From: Acanthamoeba castellanii str. Neff
Lineage: Eukaryota; Discosea; Longamoebia; Acanthamoebidae
Length of the DNA: 23,337 nucleotides
Reading direction: 5' to 3'
Assembly: GCF_000313135.1 (NCBI RefSeq)
Contig: NW_004457396.1
Coordinates: 191,697-215,033, forward strand
The position numbers were made by a program, and so were the translations under genes. The notes beneath the pieces were generated by a model. The model worked only from the letters and a program-made list of their open reading frames with translations. It searched no databases and was not told the DNA's origin. Shown one piece after another: positions 17,110-23,337 of the stretch (position 1 is its first letter; the number at the start of each line of letters is the position of its first letter).

Positions 17110-19362
17110 ATGAAAAAGAGAGAATGGAGCAGGAGAGCACGACGGACAACACGACGACAGTGCATTTGGGGGAAGCGGAGAACACGTGTTCCGATGGGGG
17201 GACCGTGTTGTCGCGCTACGTCGACTTCCGCTTCAGTGGCTGATGTGGTGACCGCATCATCATCGTCATCTGAAGATTCTGCCGCAGCTCCGACCGCCAC
17301 ACAGAAAAAGCGGCGGTTCGTGGGCCGCAAGGGCCGCACGGCTGGCGCTGCCGGATCGGCCTCCGCCGGCGGAGCACCCTCCACCATCGTCACCACCTCC
17401 ACCACTCCCTCCGGTACCCGATTTATAATTTATTTATCATTATTATTATGATTTATTTATCATTATTATAGTTTATCATATTTATCCTTTTTGTGCTTAT
17501 TTATTTATTTATTTATTTATGTGACTAATTATGGCTTGGGAGGGGCGCAGGTGGGGCAAAGAAGGTCTACAGCGTGGCGAAGGGCATTCCGCCGGAGATC
17601 GAGAACGACCCCAAGCTGCGCAAGGCCATGGAGCAGGTTCGCTCAGCCACCACCGCACACGACGCACAACACCGCACACGCCGCACACGCCGCACACGCC
17701 GCACACGCCGCATACGCACTCACCTGCTTCGCGCGCAGTTGCCGTCGAACTACAACTTTGAGATCCCGAAGACGGTGTGGCGGCTGCGCGAGAAGGGGAG
17801 CAAGCGGGTGGCCCTCCAGTTCCCCGAGGGGCTCCTCGTCTACTCGTGCCTCATCGCCGACATCCTCGAAGAGTGCCGACCACCCACCCACTCCATCTGC
17901 GAACGTCGTTCCCTTACGCTCACGCGTGTGCGGTCGTGCGTGTGCGGTCGTGCGTGTGCGTGTGCGGTGTGTGCGATAGGTTTGCGGGAGTGGAGACGAT
18001 CGTGATGGGTGACGTGACCTATGGGGCATGCTGCATTGACGACTTCACTGCCAAGGCGCTCGACGCCGACTTCCTCGTCCACTACGGCCACTCTTGTCTT
18101 GGTGCGCAACAGGGCTAGCCTCGTATCGTTGTGTCGTGTGTCGTGTGTCGTGTGTGATACTTTTGTGTCTGACTTAGGGGCCTTTGACTACAGTTCCGAT
18201 CGACGTTACGGAGATGAACGTGCTCTACGTGTTCGTGGACATCAAGATCGACATCCTGCACCTGGTCGACACCGTCAAGCTCAACTTCCCCAAGGGCGCC
18301 AAGCTGGCCATGGTCGCCACCATCCAATTCTCCACCTCCCTCCAGGCATAGCCCCTCCCACCCGCCCCCCTTTGATTCGCGCCTTGCGGTGACCTGGGCG
18401 CTCACATCGTGGTGCGCGGCGCGTGCGACGACCTGCAGGCGGCCAAGCGACTGCTCAGCGCGGACTTTACCGTGGACATCCCGCAGGCGCGCCCGCTGTC
18501 GCCCGGCGAGATCCTGGGCTGCACCTCCCCCAAGATCAGCTCCATGGGCTACGAGGCTCTCATGTACCTTTCCCGTGTGTCGTGTGTCGTGTGTCGTGTG
18601 TCGTGTGTCGTGTGTCGTGTGTCGTGTGTCGTGTGTCGTAGCTGACGATAGCTGGTGATGGTGTAGATATCTGGGCGACGGCCGGTTCCACCTGGAGTCG
18701 ATCATGATCTCCAACCCGTTGCTGCCAGCTTACCGATACGACCCCTACAGCAAGATGTTCACCATCGAGAAGTACGACCACGCCGAAATGAAGAAGATAC
18801 GCGGCGACGAGGTGGAGAAGGCCAAGGCCGGCAGGAAGTGGGGCATCATTCTGGGCTCCCTCGGCCGACAGGGCTCGCCCAACATCCTTCGGGTACGCAC
18901 ACCGCACACACGGCACACACCACACAAACCGCACACACGGCACGTGTTAACAGTTCAATTCCAAAATGCAGCACTTGGAGTCACTGCTGAACGCGCGGAA
19001 CGTACCGTATATGGTGGTGCTCCTCTCCGAGATCTTCCCCGCGAAGCTCGAACTCTTCCCCGACATCGACGTGTACGCCACTCTCTGTGTGTGTGCGTGT
19101 GTGTGTGTGTCGTGCGTGTCGTGTGTGTGTGTGTGTGTGTGCGCGCGTGTCGTGCGTGACGCTTGGCTGACGCGACGATGGCAGGTGGGTGCAGATCGCG
19201 TGTCCGCGCCTGTCGATCGACTGGGGCTACGCCTTTGCCAAGCCTCTGCTCAACCCCTACGAGGCCGAGGTGGCGCTGGACGGGATCGCGTGGCAGGAGA
19301 CCTACCCGATGGACTTCTACGCCAAGGACGGCGGCGCCTGGGCCGTCTATCACAAGGCCTAA
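17110..19362 (+). CDS. DPH1: 2-(3-amino-3-carboxypropyl)histidine synthase subunit 1 (diphthamide synthesis)
   Basis: With DPH2 it forms the [4Fe-4S] radical enzyme that transfers the 3-amino-3-carboxypropyl group of SAM to the target His of eEF2, the first step of diphthamide synthesis. Exons: start-17413, 17551-17636, 17739-17872, 17980-18101, 18194-18345, 18439-18563, 18667-18892, 18972-19072 and 19185-19362; about 475 aa. Highly conserved blocks are [83 protein letters not shown] and [10 protein letters not shown]. The three cluster cysteines are present (in YGACC, LGCTSP and IACPR). The intron after 18345 must be removed as a GC-AG intron. The N-terminus is uncertain: ATG 17110 is in frame without splicing, whereas ATG 17124 opens an acidic frame that would need a ~50-nt intron ending at the CTTCAG before 17237. 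The [10 protein letters not shown] segment and everything after it are secure. Confidence 0.95.
17499..17520 (+). repeat. (TTTA)n microsatellite in DPH1 intron 1
   Basis: Consecutive TTTA units close to the end of intron 1; the preceding 80 bases are also strongly AT-rich, in contrast to the GC-rich exons. Confidence 0.8.
17673..17717 (+). repeat. GCACACGCC nine-mer tandem repeat in a DPH1 intron
   Basis: About five copies of a 9-nt unit, filling the middle of the intron between 17636 and 17739. Confidence 0.8.
18346..18438 (+). other. GC-AG intron in DPH1
   Basis: Exon ...TCCCTCCAG stops at 18345 and is followed by GCATAG, which would read Ala-stop. Removing 18346-18438 (GC...CTGCAG) gives [15 protein letters not shown], which matches the DPH1 family block TIQF-xxx-LQAA. 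No GT donor near this point restores the frame and the motif. Confidence 0.8.
18574..18640 (+). repeat. CGTGTGT heptamer tandem repeat in a DPH1 intron
   Basis: About nine near-perfect copies of CGTGTGT make up most of the intron between exons ending at 18563 and starting at 18667. Shorter runs of the same unit occur at 18129-18157 in an earlier DPH1 intron. Confidence 0.9.
19081..19160 (+). repeat. (GT)n-rich simple repeat in the last DPH1 intron
   Basis: The intron between 19072 and 19185 is dominated by GT dinucleotides broken by GC and CGT steps. Confidence 0.85.
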
Positions 19363-19398
19363 GAAAAAAGCGATTGGTCTATTTTATTTAGGCAAAAA

Positions 19399-22300
19399 TT
19401 ACGGTTGGTGCTGGTGCAGGGCGTGGGCGAGTTGGAGGTGGAAGGAAGTCAGGAGGTCCCTGTCCCGGTCCCTTCCCCGCCGCAACTGCTCGTTCTCCCG
19501 CTCCAGCGCTTCGTTCCTGGACTGACACGCCTCCAACTTTGACACACGACACGCGCCACCGCACACAACCGCACGCCACATGACACGCGCAGGTAAGCAA
19601 TAATAATGATAAATACACAAAAAGAATAAAAATACGACGCGTCAATCAAAGCTGTACCTGGGCGTGTAGGGTTCGCATCTCGGCGCGCAGGGCTTCCAGC
19701 TCATCGCCGCCGCTCGCCGCCGCCTGGTCGACGCATTCGAAGTTGCTGTGGAGCAGGTCTTCGCTCGGCTCGTCTTCTCTCGACGGCAGCAGGAGGGCGC
19801 CGCCGGCGCTCTTGGGCGTCGTCGCCGCCGTCTCCTTCACCTCTGCTTCGTCCGGGTGGTGCGTGCTCGCAGCAGCGGCCTCGGCTTCGTTCGACTCCTT
19901 CGTCGGCGGTTCGGCGGTGGAGCTCCCGCTGCTGCTGGTGGTGGTGGTCGTGGTCGTGGTGGGCACGGGCGTCGAAGGCGAGAGACTGGCCGACAGCGAG
20001 TACGGCTCGGTCTCGTCCAGCTCGGTGCTCCACTCGTGGATGCCGCCCACGGGCTGGGGCTTGAGCTTGGCCTTCGGCTCCGCCTCGCCGAGCGCAGCGG
20101 CCGGGAGCGCCGTCGCCGACACCGACGGCGATGACCTCATCGTCAGCAGTGGGTCGTCAACTTCCTTGTTGTCGACATTGCCCAGGTTGTCGTCATCGCC
20201 GGCGTCGGCGTTGGCGTCGCGATCGGCGACGTAGGGGGCCTCCGCGTCTCGCTTCTGCGGCTGCTGGTCGTGGTGCTCGTCGTCATCGTGGGCGGCTGCC
20301 AGTGGCTCCTTGAGGGCCAGGTTGAGGTTGAACGAGAGCGGGGGGCACGAGTCGGGGTTGAACGCCGGCGCGAGCGTGTAGGGCAGCGTCTCCATGTCGT
20401 AGGCGGTGCCCTCCTCCTGCGTCTCTCTTACTGTGGCGGTAGGTCAGATCCGTCAGTCTGACAGCCAGTGTGTGCGTGTGCGGTGGTGCGTGCGGTACCG
20501 GTGTGCGGGCTAATGAAGAGTTGCGAGTAGTTGAGCGTCGCCGCGGTTTGGTCCTCGCTGCAGCCCACCAGCACCTCGACCACCGAGTTCACCCTCTGCT
20601 TGCTCGTCGTTGTCGTCGTCGTCTGGTGTTGGCTCTGCTTGTCCACTCTCACCTTTTTCCGTTTGGCGTTCGCCGGATCGCGCGCATCGTCAGCGCTGGT
20701 CGGCTCCTGCGGCTGTGGCTGCGGCGGGTCGGCCTCGTGGGAGGCCGGGTTGGTGGTGGACCCGCCCGTCGTCATCGTCGTTGTCGTCGTCGTTGTCGCG
20801 GCCTCCCTGCTGTTCCGGCGCTTGCCCAGGATGTTGATGATCAGCGTGCTGTCGCTCCGCATCTGCTCCAGCCGCCGCATCCGCTCGAGAATGGTCGGGC
20901 TCGGCGGCGCCACCTTGGCCTCGGCCCCTGCGGCCTCGGCCTCCGCTTCGGTCTCAGCCGCTGCTTTCTCCGGCGGCGGCGGCAGCGGCTCGGTCGGCGT
21001 TGGCTGGGCTGTGGCCTTGGCCGGTCTCTGGTCCACTTCGGCGACGCCGACGGTGGTGGTGGTATTCGTCGAGGTGGCGACCCACGAGTGGAAGCCGCAG
21101 CGGAGATGGGGCAGCGGGTGGTTGCACGACCAGAAGTGGCGCGACTTGGTCTTGCTGTACTGGCGCACGCACAGCAGCGCATGCTGACGACACGCCGGCG
21201 GACCCACCTGTAGCACCGAAGGCGAAGGCGAAGGCGAAGTCGAAGTTGTCGATGCGGTTGATGACGACGACGATGAAGATGAAGATGTAGTTGTTGAGGA
21301 GGATGGTGCAAGTGTGATGTTGCCAGTGAGGGGAGCAGGGTTGAAGAAGGAAGAGGTGGTCGATGATGAAGTCGACAGCTTCTTAAGGGCCAGCGGCGCC
21401 TTGAAGCGGAGGCCGGGCGACACTGCCCTGCTCTGCTGTCTCGAGGGACCCTCCTTGCTTCCCGAAGCTTCGTTCTTTTTCCTTCGCGGGCTCGTCAACG
21501 CCGTCTCTTCGCTCTTTCTCGACGCATTCGTGGTGGGGCTCTTGGGGGAGACGACAGCCGCCAGCGACGGCGTGGGGCTGGCGTGCACCACGATGACCTC
21601 GGCTGGTCGCGGGCCGTCCTTCTTGCTACGTAGCGTGGTCGGCGACTTCGTCTTTATGTTGGCCACGCCGTGATCGCCGTGGTTGGGAATGTCGTCTTCG
21701 TTCTTTTCTTCCTCTTCCTCGTCGTCGTCGTCGCCATCGACAAAGTGGCCGGACGAGAAGAGGCCAGGGTCGGTGGCGTTCTTGGCGGCGGCCGCCGCCG
21801 CTCTCTGCTGCTTCTGTCGCTCGGTCCTGCTGTGCCGTTCTCTCTCGCGCAGCACCCGCATGCCCAATCTGTCCGTACAGGCATGTAAAGCAAAAAGTGA
21901 GGCACTCAGCGCCCACAGCGCGTGCAGCACAAGTGGCGGGCACGAGGGGTGAGCTCAGCGGTACCGCTGGAAGATGCGGTTCACGCGGCACACGTTCTGG
22001 GCCAGGCTCTTGTTGTCCACGAAACGCAACGCATGGCGCCACACCGACGCCGGCAAGCCGCCTACCACCATCGCTGGCGCCTCTGCAGTTATTGTTAATT
22101 AAACAATTCTTTTAATAACTAAATGAATAAATAAATAGAACAGGGTAAGGCAATATTTATTATAATATATAATATATATAATATATATAAAAATAGAGGC
22201 GTACGGGTGGCTGGCGAGGCTGCCCTGGGCGCGTTGTGGGCGCTCTTAGAGTAGTAGGCATCGATGGTGGTGGTGGAGAGGGCGGGGGACTTGGGCCGCT

Positions 22301-22619
22301 CTTTCCTCTTCTTCATCCACGGCCCGCCCCCTTCCTGTGTTTTGGAGTCGGAGGGTTCTCGCACGACTAACGTCCCACCCACTACGCTCAGTTGCTTCTT
22401 GGCTTGGCCGTCCAGCGCCTTGTTTGCTGACCCTTCATCGTGTTCATTCTGCTCCGCATTTTCGAGATTTGCAGATGAACTCGAACTGCTGTCCTCCTGG
22501 CTTGGCGGCACTACGATTCTCTTGGTCTTTCTTCGCTTCCTGTGCTGTTCTCCCTTGCCATCTGTGCTGAAGACAACATTGCCCTCCAATTCTCTGCACA
22601 GCTGCGTCTCTAACGACAT
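19399..22619 (-). CDS. F-box-like and GRF zinc-finger protein with C-terminal coiled coil
   Basis: Predicted 937-aa protein, no named orthologue recognised. Exons (minus): 22619-22205, 22082-21965, 21868-20499, 20430-19658 and 19536-19399; phases close. Residues 1-138 are charged and Ser-rich with a basic cluster (RKRRKTKR). Exon 2 and its junction give an F-box-like segment (about 147-178: LPASVWRHALRFVDNKSLA then CRVNRIFQR), which normally binds Skp1 in SCF ubiquitin ligases. Residues 180-400 are low-complexity (Ala, Asp/Glu, Ser/Thr runs). A GRF-type zinc finger at about 402-443 shows CRQH, V, FWSC, CGFHSW; GRF fingers bind single-stranded nucleic acid in NEIL3, TOP3A and APE2. After more Thr/Pro/Ser-rich sequence, the last two exons form a Leu/Glu coiled coil (LEALRAEMRTLHAQVQ joined to LEACQ...ALERENEQL). 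It converges on DPH1 with 36 bp between stop codons. Exon 1 ATG choice is tentative. Confidence 0.72.
22083..22204 (-). other. AT-rich first intron of the F-box/GRF gene
   Basis: GT-AG intron joining ...CCACCC to AGGCGCCAG on the minus strand. It contains a TA-rich stretch at about 22153-22196 (TATATAATATATATAA-like), in strong contrast to the surrounding GC-rich exons. Phase 1 on both sides restores the frame leading into the F-box-like segment. Confidence 0.7.
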
Positions 22620-23148
22620 CAACTCGTTTCCAACTTTGACCTTGCGATGGCGGTCGTCAGATTTATTACCAAGAAAAAATTATGGCCATGGGGGAAGAGC
22701 CCAAGCTGAGGGAGTGCCACCTTGTCGTCCTGGCGTTGGCAAGGTACTCTGTCCCCAGGTTTGATGGGTTGTCGGCTTGCCCAGCTCCCTCAGGGGAAGT
22801 ATTGTATAGTTCGGCTTGTCAAGCTGCCCCAGCAGAGAAAGCGCAAGGGTTCAGTTTCCGGGAATTCCACCCCACTTTAGTTCTATCTGGCCGCTGTGCC
22901 CCAAACTGCTGGAAATCGCTCTGGGTTTGAGCTGGTGGTGCCCAGAGGCTCTCAAGCCTGGGCAGTTACATTGCGCGTTGGGTGTATGAGCGCGTCAGCG
23001 TAGTCAGGCGCGCTTGGCGGAGATCTCCCAAACTCCTGGCTACTCACCTCCTTTAAAATGTTGTGGCCGATGGGCAGTATTCTTTATCAAAACACACTCA
23101 ACCCTCACCCACAAGAACCCTTCAACCCAATCTTCCCCCTCATCAGCA
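22620..23148. promoter_or_regulatory. Divergent intergenic region between the F-box/GRF and CBM49 genes
   Basis: About 530 bp between two divergent start codons. No gene or domain was recognised in the short ORFs. TTTAAAA at 23052-23058 is a possible TATA-like element for the plus-strand gene, about 90 bp before its ATG, followed by a C/A-rich leader that is pyrimidine-rich near the start codon. Confidence 0.4.
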
Positions 23149-23337
23149 ATGAAGTACATCACACTTGCGGTCGTCTTCGCGGCCTTGTTCTGCTGCGCCC
23201 TGTCAGACTGTAACGTGAGCATCAAGCAGACCCTCGGCAGCGCCTGGCAGCAGGAGGGCAAGAGCCTCTCCCAGTGGAACGTCCAGCTCACGGCCGGCTC
23301 CGAGGCCGTCAAGTCGCTCGAGCTCTCCATCACCGGC
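23149..23337 (+). CDS. Secreted protein with N-terminal CBM49-like domain, 3' end missing
   Basis: Open frame of 63 codons running off the right edge. It starts MKYITLAVVFAALFCCALS, a clear signal peptide, then DCNVSIKQTLGSAWQQEG and KSLSQWNVQLTAGSEAVKSLELSITG. The pattern (Cys just after cleavage, V-x-I-x-Q, a central Trp, a second Trp in S-x-W-N-V, then S-L-E-L-S-I) fits the first half of a CBM49 cellulose-binding module. In Acanthamoeba, proteins with a signal peptide followed by CBM49 repeats (Luke lectins) are abundant cyst-wall components that bind cellulose, so this is a candidate member. The assignment rests on half a domain, and the protein could instead carry a catalytic domain further on. 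Confidence 0.68.
   Translation, partial: MKYITLAVVFAALFCCALSDCNVSIKQTLGSAWQQEGKSLSQWNVQLTAGSEAVKSLELSITG

Noticed and set aside
18389..18438. Apparent extra DPH1 exon reading [11 protein letters not shown]
   Set aside because: It is open in frame with the following exon, but it has no AG acceptor at its start and interrupts a conserved block. Skipping it restores the family sequence.
18574..18640. Regular repeats that could suggest a CRISPR array
   Set aside because: The unit is 7 nt with no spacers and sits within a eukaryotic intron, so it is a simple tandem repeat.
22264..22764. Plus-strand open frame of 166 residues
   Set aside because: Antisense to exon 1 of the F-box/GRF gene, which has consistent splice phase with downstream exons.

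Overview
The window is nuclear DNA of a protist. Protein-coding genes are cut by many short introns (mostly 55-140 bp) with donors such as GTACG, GTGCG and GTATG. Coding exons are GC-rich with G/C-ending codons, introns carry CA/GT and CGTGTGT-type simple repeats, and a Pol III-type initiator tRNA-Met is present. Introns, the standard code, and a likely CBM49 secreted protein at the right edge point to an amoebozoan, most likely Acanthamoeba. That assignment is inference from gene style, not a database match.

Layout, left to right. (1) 1-1013, minus: phytanoyl-CoA dioxygenase-like gene running off the left edge. (2) 1217-2357, plus: small nuclear protein with four AT-hooks and a C-terminal coiled coil. 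(3) 3270-5060, plus: VTT/DedA (Tvp38/TMEM41/TMEM64-like) membrane protein. (4) 6031-6860, plus: MPP6 (MPHOSPH6) exosome cofactor. (5) 7565-10359, plus: 15-exon erythromycin-esterase-family protein. (6) 10811-10882, plus: initiator tRNA-Met with a T-run terminator. (7) 11028-16073, minus: 16-exon secreted G8-domain/parallel beta-helix protein of the CEMIP/TMEM2 type. (8) 16833-16946, plus: tiny secreted-peptide ORF, doubtful. (9) about 17110-19362, plus: DPH1, diphthamide synthesis subunit. (10) 19399-22619, minus: protein with an F-box-like segment, a GRF-type zinc finger and coiled coils. (11) 23149 onward, plus: signal peptide followed by the start of a CBM49-like carbohydrate-binding domain, cut by the right edge.

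The genes do not form an obvious pathway. MPP6 (RNA exosome), DPH1 (eEF2 modification) and tRNA-iMet are housekeeping. The G8 protein and the CBM49 protein are secretory and could act on extracellular polysaccharide or the cyst wall. The esterase homologue is the best candidate for ancient gene transfer from bacteria.

Exon models were built by hand from reading-frame phase, GT/AG (occasionally GC/AG) signals and family conservation. Phases close for all models except one junction in the G8 gene. The N-terminus of DPH1 is unresolved. The most unusual observations are a 9-nt micro-exon, two GC-AG introns, an F-box plus GRF domain pairing, a diverged direct repeat of about 240 bp on both sides of MPP6, and a cluster of CCAAT boxes in the divergent promoter between the G8 gene and DPH1.
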